This document shows, one piece after another, positions 51,929 to 63,635 of a stretch of DNA of 64,000 bases (positions are counted from its first letter, which is position 1; the number at the start of each line of letters is the position of its first letter). The position numbers and the translations under genes were made by a program. The DNA comes from Saprospiraceae bacterium (GTDB lineage Bacteria; Bacteroidota; Bacteroidia; Chitinophagales; Saprospiraceae): the NCBI GenBank assembly GCA_020630435.1, contig JAHDBJ010000001.1, forward strand, positions 186,001 to 250,000, read 5' to 3'. Below the pieces are notes generated by a model, which made no database searches, was not told the origin of the DNA, and saw nothing but the letters and a program-made list of their open reading frames with translations.

Positions 51929-52010
51929 AATTAGAATACAAAGTTATAATTCGTACAATAACTTTTCAAATAAAGTTCCAATAAAGTTATAGAACTTTAT
52001 TCAAATTCAA

Positions 52011-55010
52011 TTATTGGCAATAACTATTAATTTCAGATTTTGCAGAAAATAACCCCATCTGATTCGCTTTACTAAAATCTAAACAGGCTTCTCCTTTAAG
52101 ACCTAATGCCTTTTTTGATACACCTCTATTGAAATAAATCTCTTTTGCACCTGAGCCTTTTTCTTCTGTATTTAAGGCGATAGCTTTATCATAATCCTCA
52201 ATAGAGGATTCATATTTTTCTAACTCATATTTTGCCTTACCACGTCCATGATAGGCTTCAGAACTATTTTCATTGATTGTAATAGCATTTGTGTAATCAT
52301 TTATGGAGGCCTCATATAATTTTAAGTTTTTATTGGCATGACCTTTTTTGAGGTGGACTTCTTCATCTTTACTATTGATTTTTATAGAAGCAGTATAATC
52401 TATAGTTGCATTCTCATATTGTTCCAAGCTATATTGAGCATTGCCTCTAGCCTTATAATATTTATAATTTTTATCGTCAATTGCTATTGCCTTGCTAAGG
52501 TATTTAATCGCAGAATCATCATTTTCTTTTGCAGACTCGCTCAAACCTAGATAGTAGTAGGCATCAGCATTAACAGGATCATCAGCTAGGGATTTATCAA
52601 AATCAAAAATAGCACTATCCATTTTGTCATCATTAAAATAGGCAATTCCCCGACGATGATAATATAGGGAAGGAGGGGATTTGTGTAAAGTTATAGCTTT
52701 AGAATAATCTTTAACAGCTTCAAAAAACGCTTCTAAATCACAATGAATATTACCACGATAGAAAAACTTTTGAGGATCTTGAGGGTTTAGTTGAATTGCC
52801 ATTGATAAATCTTCAAGTGCTTCAGGATAACGCCCTAATTGTTGCAGAAGTAGACCTTTATTTTCATAAAAAGTACTATTTTGAGGTTCAAGAGCGACTG
52901 CCATTTCATAGTCTTTTAGGGCATCCTCTTGTTGTTCCATTTGAATTAGTAAAGTCCCTCTAGCACTATATACCTCTGCTTTATCCTTGAAGGTAGGTTG
53001 TTGTTCCAGTAAATTTATAGCTTTATTAAATTGTTCTAATGCTACTACTCTATTATTGATAAAAGAATAAGTCAAACCTAAGCGATAATAGGCTTCTACA
53101 TAATCTTTATTGTATTTTATGGCATCTAAGAAAAACTGGATTGCTTTCTGATAATCGTTTTTTTCGTAGTAGGTTAAGGCATATTCATAATAGATTTTGG
53201 CTTTGTCTTCTTTGTTTTTTACAATGGATTTTGCTTTAGATAGCATATCAAAGGAAGTCTGATAGACGCCTAAATTTCGGTTTATTTGAGCATAAGTAAT
53301 TAATGCTAGGATGTTTTTAGATTCTTTTTGTAAAACTTTTTCTAATTCTATTTTAGCTTGTTGGAATTGTTGTAAGGCTGTTAAGGCTAAACCTCGATGT
53401 AGATGATATAAATAATTACCTTTTCCTAAGTCTATTGCTTTATCAAAGTCTTCCAATGCTATTTCATATTTACTCATTTTATAGCTGATTTGTCCCCTGT
53501 AATAATAAGCAGCACCAGATTGAGGGGCTAAGGCTATAGCTTTTTCACAATCCATTAGGGCGTCATCAATTTTTCCTAGCTCAAAATTTATAATTGCTCT
53601 TGTAGCAAAAGCTTTAGCATTTTGCTGGTCATATTCTAATACAGTATTTAAAGATCCTAGTGCATCATAATACTCCTTCTTTGTATAAGAAATCATTCCC
53701 TTATTGAAATGAGCTTCAATATTTTTAGGATCATTTTGAACAACTTTAGAGTGATATTTGAAGGCTTCTTCTACATTTCCATCCTTCTCATAACATTTTC
53801 CTATTCGTGTATAGGCTACGATATAATTTGGATCAATTTCAAGTGATTTCTGTTGGTCGGCTACTGCTCCATGTACATCGTCTAAAGCTAACTTAGTTAA
53901 GCCCCTTTGACTAAACACTTCTGCATTACTTTTATCTACCTCAATATAGGCATTCAGATCTTCTAAAGATTTAGGATACTTTTTTAAATGATAATATGCT
54001 TCTCCTCTATTATATCTAGCATTTAGAAGTTTGGGATTTAATTGTAGAGCATAATCATAATTGATAATAGCCTGTTCATAATCGGCTTCTTTAGAATAAA
54101 CATATCCCATTAAATTATAAGCCATAGCATATTTACCATCTAAATCCAATGCTTTCTCTAAATCTACTTTTGCTTGGGCATATTTTTTGAAAACAATATA
54201 ACAGCCTGCTCTATTACAATAACTGGAAGGTAGACTTGGAGCTAGGTTAATAACTTTTGTATAAAATTCAATTGCTTCAGAACAATTATTCAATTCTTTA
54301 GAAGCATTAGCATAATTATTATTAGCAGAAATATCATTAGCGTTTAAGTTCAAGGCTTTTTGATATTCTACCTTAGCGGCAGTGAAATCCCCTTGTTGAA
54401 AAAAAATATTCCCTTTTTCAGTATAAGCATCTTCATTATCTGGCTGTAACTGTATCGCTTGTTCTATATTTTTAAAAGCATCTTCAAATTCACGTAAGAG
54501 TGAATAAGCTCTTGTAAGACCAACGTAAAAGGTACTCTCTTTTGGAGAAAACTTAATTGCTGTACTAAAGTCATCTATTGCTCCATATTTATCCTCTAAT
54601 TCTAGTTTCACTCTACCTCTTAAATAGAGTGCTCCAACATCTTGTGGGTTTAGTTTTATACATTGGTTAAAATCAAGCATTGCTTTATTAGGCTTATCTT
54701 GTTCCATATAGACTAAACCTCTGTTATAATAAGCATCGTTACACAGTTTATTTTGAGTTTCCCCTTCACTTTTACAAATTCTAATTGCCTCAGAATAATG
54801 TTCCACAGCAGCTTCAAGGTCACCATTTATTCTATATTTTTCAGCAGAATCAAAAAATTCTCTAGAAGTTAGTGTTTGAGAAACAAGTTGGAAGGAGCAA
54901 CAAAAAATGAATATTAGGCAATAAAAGACTTTATATGAAAAAATAGGCTTTTTTTCATACCTCTTTTTAAGAAACAATGGATAGAGAAATGGGGGTAAGT
55001 GCTTACTCAT
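52011..55010 (-). CDS. Giant exported tetratricopeptide-repeat protein (999 aa)
   Basis: A 999-residue protein made almost wholly of TPRs. A signal anchor or signal peptide lies at about 26-46 (YKVFYCLIFIFCCSF). From about residue 48 to the end I count more than 25 consecutive 34-residue repeats, each of the form xxAYxxRGxxxxxLxxYxxAIxDYxxAIxLxP. No catalytic domain is visible, so it is probably a periplasmic or outer-membrane scaffold; TPR proteins with similar repeats support gliding, T9SS or envelope complexes. It diverges from gyrB across a 490-bp gap. Confidence 0.88.
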   Translation of the reverse strand: MSKHLPPFLYPLFLKKRYEKKPIFSYKVFYCLIFIFCCSFQLVSQTLTSREFFDSAEKYRINGDLEAAVEHYSEAIRICKSEGETQNKLCNDAYYNRGLVYMEQDKPNKAMLDFNQCIKLNPQDVGALYLRGRVKLELEDKYGAIDDFSTAIKFSPKESTFYVGLTRAYSLLREFEDAFKNIEQAIQLQPDNEDAYTEKGNIFFQQGDFTAAKVEYQKALNLNANDISANNNYANASKELNNCSEAIEFYTKVINLAPSLPSSYCNRAGCYIVFKKYAQAKVDLEKALDLDGKYAMAYNLMGYVYSKEADYEQAIINYDYALQLNPKLLNARYNRGEAYYHLKKYPKSLEDLNAYIEVDKSNAEVFSQRGLTKLALDDVHGAVADQQKSLEIDPNYIVAYTRIGKCYEKDGNVEEAFKYHSKVVQNDPKNIEAHFNKGMISYTKKEYYDALGSLNTVLEYDQQNAKAFATRAIINFELGKIDDALMDCEKAIALAPQSGAAYYYRGQISYKMSKYEIALEDFDKAIDLGKGNYLYHLHRGLALTALQQFQQAKIELEKVLQKESKNILALITYAQINRNLGVYQTSFDMLSKAKSIVKNKEDKAKIYYEYALTYYEKNDYQKAIQFFLDAIKYNKDYVEAYYRLGLTYSFINNRVVALEQFNKAINLLEQQPTFKDKAEVYSARGTLLIQMEQQEDALKDYEMAVALEPQNSTFYENKGLLLQQLGRYPEALEDLSMAIQLNPQDPQKFFYRGNIHCDLEAFFEAVKDYSKAITLHKSPPSLYYHRRGIAYFNDDKMDSAIFDFDKSLADDPVNADAYYYLGLSESAKENDDSAIKYLSKAIAIDDKNYKYYKARGNAQYSLEQYENATIDYTASIKINSKDEEVHLKKGHANKNLKLYEASINDYTNAITINENSSEAYHGRGKAKYELEKYESSIEDYDKAIALNTEEKGSGAKEIYFNRGVSKKALGLKGEACLDFSKANQMGLFSAKSEINSYCQ

Positions 55011-55456
55011 AATTGCTGCTTTAAGGGTGATTTAAATGACCATCTTCTCTAGTTCTAATGTTTGTTTGGGTCACCTTGTATATAGCCAGAAAATATATAC
55101 GTTCTATGAATCTTTTTGTTTCTTTTTTTAGAATTTTAACAAAAAAGAATCTTGGGGGCTTAGATTATGATAAATCTGAATATATAAAATTAAATACAAA
55201 ATAACACATATTATAGCAAAAAACAAACGCATAAAAGTGATATTTTTTCTTTGAAGTAGTTATATGACAAATAATCGATATTTTTAAAAGTGAAAGTATT
55301 AATAATTTGCTGATTAACTCTTTAGTTGTTCAATAAATTGTTAATATTCTTTGACTATTGTTTCAATATTATCAGAGGATATTGACTTTATTAAAAATGA
55401 ACCCCAAGACTATATTATTATAATCGTTATTAATCTCATTTTAACCACTTTTTTTG
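55011..55456. other. Intergenic region upstream of gyrB
   Basis: About 450 bp of AT-rich sequence between divergent genes. I see no open reading frame, RNA gene or DnaA-box cluster, so there is no sign of a replication origin here despite gyrB. Confidence 0.45.
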
Positions 55457-55464
55457 TACTTTTG
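55457..55464 (+). promoter_or_regulatory. Candidate -7 promoter box for gyrB
   Basis: TACTTTTG matches TAnnTTTG exactly, 37 bp before the gyrB ATG, so the transcript would start about 30 nt upstream. The -33 region is T-rich without a clear TTTG. Confidence 0.5.
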
Positions 55465-55476
55465 TAGTTTAATTAA

Positions 55477-57447
<1,971 letters not shown>

Positions 57448-57470
57448 GGAGCATTTTTGAAACCTTCTTT

Positions 57471-57510
57471 AATGCCTATCAGAAACTGTAATGAAATTCT
57501 GATAGGCATT
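57471..57510 (+). terminator. Rho-independent terminator downstream of gyrB
   Basis: A perfect 14-bp stem (57471-57484 with 57497-57510) and 12-nt loop, followed by TTTT. It lies between converging gyrB and the cyclase-family gene, whose stop codon begins two bases after the stem. Confidence 0.88.
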
Positions 57511-57511
57511 T

Positions 57512-58276
57512 TTATAAAATCTGTTCTAACTTGTATAAAATAGGTTTACTTGGACTCACATCAATTTCAAAAGAAGCTATCTGTATATTTACTAAATAAT
57601 ATCCATCTTTAATTTGATTGTCAACAAATATCAATTCTGTAATAGTATTTTGCACTTTGGGTGCATTGGGATAAGACCAAAAAGCTTTATGAGCAGCTAG
57701 TTTTCCACCATCTTCTTCTCTGTCTACTGATGGTAAATCGACTAGCAAATGTTGTACACCACAGTTTTTAATATACTCAATGGCTTCAGGTGAAAAATAG
57801 GAAGGATTGCTCCCTGAGTAATTCATCTTGAGCTTTAGTCTATCATTTGGCATTGTTCTAATAATTAATGCTTCTACCTCATTTTTATTTAAAATATTTT
57901 GTACTAACTGTTTAGTAATGACTCTATCACCATTATCCAATTTAAAAGGATAAAGAGAGACTAACTTTCCAAAAAAATGAAAATCTTTTAAAGATTGATT
58001 AATAGTATATTTTTCCTTGGAAATATGCCCAACACATTCTGTATGTGTACCATTTCCATGAGGATTAAATTTTACGTTTAAAAAATTTAATATTCCTCCT
58101 TGTTGTGTAGAACCAATAAAATCACCTACAATTACAGGAAATGTTTCCATTAAAGGTGCATAAAAACAATTCACCGTTTCAAAACCTGCTTTCAATGGAA
58201 TAGAAATATCTAGAGGCTTTTTTAAATCAGCAGACCAACGTTGGTTAGCATATTCTATATTTGCGGTTATTTTCAT
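57512..58276 (-). CDS. Cyclase-family metal-dependent hydrolase (KynB-like)
   Basis: A 254-residue protein of the arylformamidase/cyclase family. The metal-binding motif normally reads HxGTHxDxPxH; here it is His73-GNGTHTECVGH, with His78 and His84 kept and the Asp replaced by Glu80. The N-terminal DISIPL and later DLPSVDREEDGG segments also fit. Members hydrolyse N-formylkynurenine or other lactone/amide substrates. The Glu replacement could alter activity, so the precise reaction is uncertain. It is separated from the next gene (a divergent lipoprotein) by 55 bp. Confidence 0.8.
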   Translation of the reverse strand: MKITANIEYANQRWSADLKKPLDISIPLKAGFETVNCFYAPLMETFPVIVGDFIGSTQQGGILNFLNVKFNPHGNGTHTECVGHISKEKYTINQSLKDFHFFGKLVSLYPFKLDNGDRVITKQLVQNILNKNEVEALIIRTMPNDRLKLKMNYSGSNPSYFSPEAIEYIKNCGVQHLLVDLPSVDREEDGGKLAAHKAFWSYPNAPKVQNTITELIFVDNQIKDGYYLVNIQIASFEIDVSPSKPILYKLEQIL

Positions 58277-58331
58277 TTTTTATTATTCTTAAAAAAATCA
58301 GATATTGCGTAATGTTAAATAATCCTAAAAT

Positions 58332-58820
58332 ATGGTCAATAAAAATTACCTCTTCATTGCAAGTTTTATAGGTTTACTTCTATTCATGGGGAGTTGCATA
58401 AATGATCCAATAAATCAAAAGACTTTGCCCCTTCCATCAAAACCTTCGGATGTGGCTAAAACATGGTTAGCACATATGGACTTGAATGAATTTAATGATG
58501 CAAAAGTGCTTAGTTCTGACCATACCCTCAAATTTATTGAATATTTGGAAAATACATTCACACTAGAAGATCCGAACTTCAAACACGAAGTTATTAAAAT
58601 TAATAAGATAGATTGTAAAGTTGCTCAGGACTCTTGTACTTGCTATTTTGAAGATGAATTTGAAATTCAAGATTCTATCCAATTGGTGAAAAGAGATACA
58701 CAGTGGTTAGTGCATATACCCGAAGAACTAATTGATGCTTTTGCACCAAATGCGGAAGAATTTAAAGCAGCATTTGATAAAAAAAATAATGAATTAACAC
58801 AGGATAGTACGGCTTTTTAA
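58332..58820 (+). CDS. Small lipoprotein, DUF4878-like
   Basis: A 162-residue protein with a lipoprotein signal (hydrophobic 6-20, then GSC, Cys22). The mature domain (about 42-140, SDVAKTWLAHMDLNEFNDAKVL...TQWLVHIPEEL) has the NTF2-like pattern of DUF4878 proteins: an N-terminal helix pair followed by a strand-rich half ending in WLVxI. Two Cys (about 97, 103-105) may form a disulfide. It is 16 bp upstream of nadD on the same strand and probably co-transcribed, which is not a functional link by itself. Confidence 0.75.
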   Translation: MVNKNYLFIASFIGLLLFMGSCINDPINQKTLPLPSKPSDVAKTWLAHMDLNEFNDAKVLSSDHTLKFIEYLENTFTLEDPNFKHEVIKINKIDCKVAQDSCTCYFEDEFEIQDSIQLVKRDTQWLVHIPEELIDAFAPNAEEFKAAFDKKNNELTQDSTAF

Positions 58821-58836
58821 AAAAATTGAGATAAGC

Positions 58837-59415
58837 ATGAAAATAGGTCTTTTTTTTGGTTCGTTTAACCCCATTCATATCGGTCATTTAATTATAGCTA
58901 ATTATATGGCTAACCATACAGATTTGGATCAAGTGTGGCTGGTTGTTTCACCTCATAATCCGCATAAACCTAAAAAGACCTTAGCAAATGATTATGATAG
59001 ATTACACCTCGTTAAGATAGCTGTTGAAGGCAATCCTAAGTTAAAAGCATCCAATATTGAGTTTGGTTTGCCTAAACCCTCTTATACTATTGATACCCTT
59101 ACCTACCTCAAAGAAAAGTATCCTAATTATAATTTTACATTAATTATGGGGGGAGATAACTTAGGGACTTTACACAAATGGAAAAACTATGAATTAATCT
59201 TAAGAGATTATCAAATTTTTATCTTCAAAAGACCACATTACGAGTTAGGAACATTAAAAGGTCATCCCAGCATCCACCTATTTGAGGATACGCCATTAAT
59301 GGAAATTTCAGCAACATTCATCCGAAAATGTATTAAAGCAGAAAAATCTATACAATATCTAGTGACAGATTCCGTTTTGCAAGAATTGGAAAATAGCGCA
59401 ATGTATAAGTCTTAA
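58837..59415 (+). CDS. nadD: Nicotinate-nucleotide adenylyltransferase
   Basis: A 192-residue enzyme making nicotinate adenine dinucleotide from the mononucleotide and ATP in NAD synthesis. The class motif GSFNPIHIGH (8-17) contains the HxGH active-site residues; the C-terminal ISATFIRKCI holds the second ATP-binding motif SxxxxR. Other blocks are VSPHNPHKPK (about 38-47) and MGGDNLGTLHKW (about 105-116). Length and motifs are normal. It lies in a unit with the preceding lipoprotein gene. Confidence 0.96.
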   Translation: MKIGLFFGSFNPIHIGHLIIANYMANHTDLDQVWLVVSPHNPHKPKKTLANDYDRLHLVKIAVEGNPKLKASNIEFGLPKPSYTIDTLTYLKEKYPNYNFTLIMGGDNLGTLHKWKNYELILRDYQIFIFKRPHYELGTLKGHPSIHLFEDTPLMEISATFIRKCIKAEKSIQYLVTDSVLQELENSAMYKS

Positions 59416-59462
59416 AACACCACTTCTACGACTAATTATTCGTTATGGTGTTAATCTTTAGC

Positions 59463-59470
59463 TATCTTTG
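59463..59470 (+). promoter_or_regulatory. Candidate -7 promoter box for the PBP1A gene
   Basis: TATCTTTG matches TAnnTTTG exactly, in the typical context CTATCTTTGCC, 79 bp before the ATG at 59549. Confidence 0.5.
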
Positions 59471-59548
59471 CCTATTCTTTTCTAGAATCGTTTAAAAAAT
59501 AAATATCTTAGATCATCATTGCTATAATGATTATTCAAAAATAAAGAT

Positions 59549-62212
59549 ATGGATACAAATACAAATCAAAGTCCAAGAGCAGAAAGAGTCACAACCTACA
59601 AAAAACTAGCAAAATGGATGTGGAGACTAGCCATATTGGGTTTACTGGCTGTTGTTGGCTTATTTGTTTACCTTTCTTTTTTTGAAAATCTTCCTTCATT
59701 TGAAGAACTAGAAAATCCAAAAACAAATCTAGCAACAGAAGTAATAGCAGACGACGGATCGACGATTGGTCGGTTCTATATTGAAAATAGAGTTCCTGTA
59801 AAATTTGAACAACTGTCACCCCATTTAGTTAATGCACTAGTAGCGACCGAAGATGCTCGATATTACAATCATGCAGGGATAGATGTTGAGGCACTAGGAC
59901 GTGTTGTTTATAGGACACTGCTTGGAGGAGATAGAAGTGGCGGTGGTGGTAGTACAGTGACCCAACAGCTAGCAAAGTTACTCTATACCAAAAAGCCTTC
60001 TTCTAGCCTGAAAAGAGCCTACCAAAAACTGAAAGAATGGGTTACGGCTGTTCGTTTAGAGAAGAGTTATACCAAAGAAGAAATAATGGCGATGTATTTC
60101 AACCAGTTTGATTTTTTATATTCTGGTAATGGTATTAAAGCAGCTTCTGAGATTTATTTTAATAAAAGCCAAGATTCACTTTCTTTAGAAGAGGCAGCGA
60201 TGTTAGTTGGAATGCTTAAAAATCCAGCATTGTTTAATCCTGTCCGTCGCCCAGATACAACACACCATAGAAGGATGATAGTCCTCAATCAGATGGTTAA
60301 AGCCGAAATGCTTGATCGTGCTACCTATGATTCTTTGAGGGTTTTACCTCTAGGACTCAAATTCAATCGTTCTACGCACTCAGAAGGTTTAGCCCCTTAC
60401 TTTAGAGAAGAACTTAGAAAAGAAGTGAAAAAAATTCTTGCAGATCTTACCAAAAAAGACGGCGTAGAGCGAAATGTCCATACTGGTGGGTATAAAATAT
60501 ATACAACGATCAATGCCAAAATGCAGGCCCATGCAGAAGCGGCTGTGGCAAAACATATGCCACAATTGCAGGAAAAATTCTGGAGATCATGGAGAGGTAA
60601 AGACCCTTGGACATATAAAGCTACAGATGAAGAAAAAGAAATAAGAAAAAATGCCTTTGAGCGTGTTGTCAGAGAATCTGGTCGATACCAAAAAATCCGA
60701 GAAACGTATCTCACAACGATTATCAAAGCTGTTAATGAAAAACATAGTATCGTATTAAAAGATTTTGACATTATTCGCTTAATGAAAGCTGAAGAAGATG
60801 ATAATTATATTGGTAGTCTAAGACAGAAAAAGCTAATATCAAAGCAAAAAGGAGTCACGTATCGAAAAATACTTCGTAATGATGAGCTTTTTAGAAAATT
60901 GAAAAATAGATGGAATACTTTCCAAAAAGCAGTAACCGTCAATTTTAAGAAGAAGGTAAAAATGAAAGTATTTGATTATGCTAGTGCCAATATGGAGAAA
61001 GATACCGTGATGGCACCATATGATTCGATTCGCTATCATAGAATGTTCTTACAAACAGGTAGTATTGCTGTGCATCCAAGAACAGGTCATGTCAAAGCAT
61101 GGGTTGGTGGTATCAACCATAAATACTTTAAGTTTGATCACGTTAATATGAATACCTTGCGTCAGGTAGGGTCTACATTCAAGCCTTTTGTTTATGCAAC
61201 GGCTGTTAATATGCAAGGGATTTCTCCTTGTTTTACCGTATTAGATGAACCTGTTACAATACATCGCGGAGAAGGTGAATTTGGACTGCTCCAAGACTGG
61301 ACACCTAGAAATGCCAATGAAAAATATACTGGTCAAACACTAACCCTTCAAGAAGGCTTGCGCCAGTCAAAAAATACGGTTTCTGCTTTCTTAATGAAAC
61401 AATTACGGAGTACACAACCCGTTAGAGAATTGGTGAGCAATCTAGGGATTAATGTAAATGAGGAGACCTATCCAGGTGAATTGCGTGTTCCTAAACAACC
61501 TTCTATCTGCCTAGGTGCGGTAAATTTATCGGTATTTGAAATGGGGGGAGCTTTTGGTGCGTTTGCTAACAATGGGATTTACAACACCCCTATTTTTATA
61601 GAAAGAATAGAAGATAAAAATGGAAATATCATCCATAAATCTTACCAAGAAGAGCGTCAGGCATTACCAGAAGAAGCAAACTATATAATGGTTGATATGA
61701 TGCGTAAAGTTGTAGAAGGTGCTAACGGAAAATATGGTGTTAAAAGTCAAATTGCAGGTAAAACAGGTACAACCAATAAACAGTCGGATGGATGGTATAT
61801 GGGGATGACACCAGAGATCGTAGTCGCTACTTGGGTAGGAGGAGATGACCGTTGGATACGTTTCACTAAACTTTCACAGGGACAAGGTTCTAGAATGGCA
61901 GGCCCTATCTTTTATAATTTTTTGAAAAATATAGAAAAAGATAAAGAACTAGATTTCAATACTAGAGCTCGATTTAAAGTGCCTGCAAGAGAATTGAGTG
62001 TAGAGATCGATTGTTCTAAATATAATATTCCACCTCCACCTAGTAATAATGGAGGAATCGATGAAGGGGGAGGCGATTTCTTTGAAGATGAAATTGATGA
62101 TCAACCTAGTCCGCAAGCCAATAATAATACAGGAACGAGTACAAATACACCGACAACACCTAGCGAAACAGCAAGTGATGGAGATGAGGATTTTGGTGAT
62201 GATTTTAACTAA
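59549..62212 (+). CDS. Penicillin-binding protein 1A (bifunctional transglycosylase/transpeptidase)
   Basis: An 887-residue class A PBP. A short cytoplasmic N-terminus and one transmembrane helix (about 28-48) lead to the glycosyltransferase-51 domain (EDARYYNHAGID near 103-114, GGSTVTQQLAKLL near 137-149). The transpeptidase domain has the SxxK serine in GSTFKP (about 546), SKNT and KTGTT (about 741-745). Between the domains lies a Lys/Arg-rich insertion (about 330-480). The C-terminus is an acidic, Asn/Thr/Pro-rich tail. It polymerises and cross-links peptidoglycan at the periplasmic side. Confidence 0.95.
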   Translation: MDTNTNQSPRAERVTTYKKLAKWMWRLAILGLLAVVGLFVYLSFFENLPSFEELENPKTNLATEVIADDGSTIGRFYIENRVPVKFEQLSPHLVNALVATEDARYYNHAGIDVEALGRVVYRTLLGGDRSGGGGSTVTQQLAKLLYTKKPSSSLKRAYQKLKEWVTAVRLEKSYTKEEIMAMYFNQFDFLYSGNGIKAASEIYFNKSQDSLSLEEAAMLVGMLKNPALFNPVRRPDTTHHRRMIVLNQMVKAEMLDRATYDSLRVLPLGLKFNRSTHSEGLAPYFREELRKEVKKILADLTKKDGVERNVHTGGYKIYTTINAKMQAHAEAAVAKHMPQLQEKFWRSWRGKDPWTYKATDEEKEIRKNAFERVVRESGRYQKIRETYLTTIIKAVNEKHSIVLKDFDIIRLMKAEEDDNYIGSLRQKKLISKQKGVTYRKILRNDELFRKLKNRWNTFQKAVTVNFKKKVKMKVFDYASANMEKDTVMAPYDSIRYHRMFLQTGSIAVHPRTGHVKAWVGGINHKYFKFDHVNMNTLRQVGSTFKPFVYATAVNMQGISPCFTVLDEPVTIHRGEGEFGLLQDWTPRNANEKYTGQTLTLQEGLRQSKNTVSAFLMKQLRSTQPVRELVSNLGINVNEETYPGELRVPKQPSICLGAVNLSVFEMGGAFGAFANNGIYNTPIFIERIEDKNGNIIHKSYQEERQALPEEANYIMVDMMRKVVEGANGKYGVKSQIAGKTGTTNKQSDGWYMGMTPEIVVATWVGGDDRWIRFTKLSQGQGSRMAGPIFYNFLKNIEKDKELDFNTRARFKVPARELSVEIDCSKYNIPPPPSNNGGIDEGGGDFFEDEIDDQPSPQANNNTGTSTNTPTTPSETASDGDEDFGDDFN

Positions 62213-62238
62213 CAACAAAAGAGCTATATTCAAAAATC

Positions 62239-62766
62239 TTGGAAATTCGTCCTGTTCAATATAATCAAGCCGAAATCCTCGCTCCATTTGCCAGAGCCTT
62301 ATTTTATGATGCCTATAAGGATTCTACAGACGGTGAAGATATGGGGGTTTACCTAGATAATGCCTTCAATCTTTCTAAGGTACAAAAAGAGATTTCTAAT
62401 CCTAAAATCCAATATTTTTTTGCTTGCCAGAATGATGAATTAATTGGATACTTAAAATTACGATGGGATAGAAACGATGAAAAACTAGAAGATTTTAATC
62501 CTATTGAATTGCAACGTATCTATTTGAAAAGAGAATATTGGGGAAAACAACTAGGAAGTGAACTGCTAAATTTTTCATTTAATTACGCTATAGAAAGCGG
62601 ATTTGATTGTCTTTGGTTACTTATTTATAGGGAAAATAAAAAAGCCATGCGCTTTTATCAAAAACATGGCATGGAGATTTTTGGGGAACGTTATTTTCTT
62701 TTTGGAAACACACAACATTTAGACTGGGTACTGCTGAAAGATTTGAGAAATTATAATTCAATATAA
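62239..62766 (+). CDS. GNAT-family N-acetyltransferase
   Basis: A 175-residue acetyltransferase. The acetyl-CoA loop is EYWGKQLGSELLNFSF (about 98-113), preceded by the strand LQRIYLKR and followed by the late motif RENKKAMRFYQKHGMEIFGE. The start is TTG at 62239: an in-frame stop lies at 62206-62208 and no ATG or GTG lies between, and the first residues EIRPVQYNQAEIL form the expected first strand and helix. It follows the PBP gene by 26 bp and is likely in its operon. The substrate is unknown; several spermidine or protein N-acetyltransferases share this shape. Confidence 0.88.
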   Translation: MEIRPVQYNQAEILAPFARALFYDAYKDSTDGEDMGVYLDNAFNLSKVQKEISNPKIQYFFACQNDELIGYLKLRWDRNDEKLEDFNPIELQRIYLKREYWGKQLGSELLNFSFNYAIESGFDCLWLLIYRENKKAMRFYQKHGMEIFGERYFLFGNTQHLDWVLLKDLRNYNSI

Positions 62767-62778
62767 AATTGAAAATTC

Positions 62779-63507
62779 CTAAACTTTTTCAACAGTTCCT
62801 CTAATTTTCCAGGCACCCAGATTTTTGGTCTTCCAAGTATGTTCAAGCAAGAGTTGTTTTTTGTTTTTAGAAAAGTCACTATGTGTATGTGTCCAAACGT
62901 GAACGCCTATAAACTCATCTTTTTTAACAAGACTCCATATATTCTGAAAAATATTTTGCCCTTCTTGGATAGCATTGATAACTTTCTGAGGAATTGATTT
63001 AGTGTAAGGTTCTATTTTACTTTCAAAAAACGTTTTCATAGAACTTTCTATGTCATCTAGCTTAATTTGTTTTGGGTCAAAACTTTTAATGACTTCACCT
63101 ACTGCTTTGACGACTTCTTTATTCAATGCAGTATGTCCTGCCTCAGCCCCCTGATCACTTACATTGTTTTCTTCTAACAATACGGCTAAAACACCAAAGG
63201 TTGCAGGAAGATTTTGTTCAAAGTAAGGTACTCGAAGCGGTTTTAACTGTATCTGCCACTCTCCTACGGATTTGGGTATAGCTGTTTTATATCCTGCTGT
63301 TAAAGTAGGCGTTGCTAGATTACCATGACTTCCATGCGAAAATTGAAAATCAGCCTTACCCTCCAACAAAAATTTATCGGTAATTTTAATACAACTCCCA
63401 TCAGCTTTGAATTGTACCATCCAAAGATAGGGTTTGGATACTCCTTTAGGGTATTCAACACATTCTAATTCTTGGAATTTTATTTTTAAAGACAAGGTTT
63501 CTAACAT
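62779..63507 (-). CDS. Hypothetical protein (242 aa)
   Basis: I do not recognise a family. It has no signal peptide or membrane helix. The N-terminal half is beta-rich with an ordered strand pattern (SLKIKFQELECVEYPKG, YLWMVQFKADGSCIKI, WQIQLKPLRVPYF); the middle (about 120-190) is helical (ALNKEVVKAVGEVIKSF, ESSMKTFFESKIEPYT); the end again has strands (HVWTHTHSDFSKNKKQLLLEHTW). A beta-sandwich with a helical insertion is a reasonable picture. It is convergent with the GNAT gene, 12 bp apart, and diverges from the aldehyde dehydrogenase gene. Confidence 0.72.
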   Translation of the reverse strand: MLETLSLKIKFQELECVEYPKGVSKPYLWMVQFKADGSCIKITDKFLLEGKADFQFSHGSHGNLATPTLTAGYKTAIPKSVGEWQIQLKPLRVPYFEQNLPATFGVLAVLLEENNVSDQGAEAGHTALNKEVVKAVGEVIKSFDPKQIKLDDIESSMKTFFESKIEPYTKSIPQKVINAIQEGQNIFQNIWSLVKKDEFIGVHVWTHTHSDFSKNKKQLLLEHTWKTKNLGAWKIRGTVEKV

Positions 63508-63635
63508 AGGATCAATTCTATAGCGTAAAACAAGTATTAAAAACTAATATCATACGAAAGTAGCTATTCTATAAAAGAACCGAAAATTAATTCTTGATTT
63601 TTAACATAACGGGCATTATAGCATCATAGATTTTT

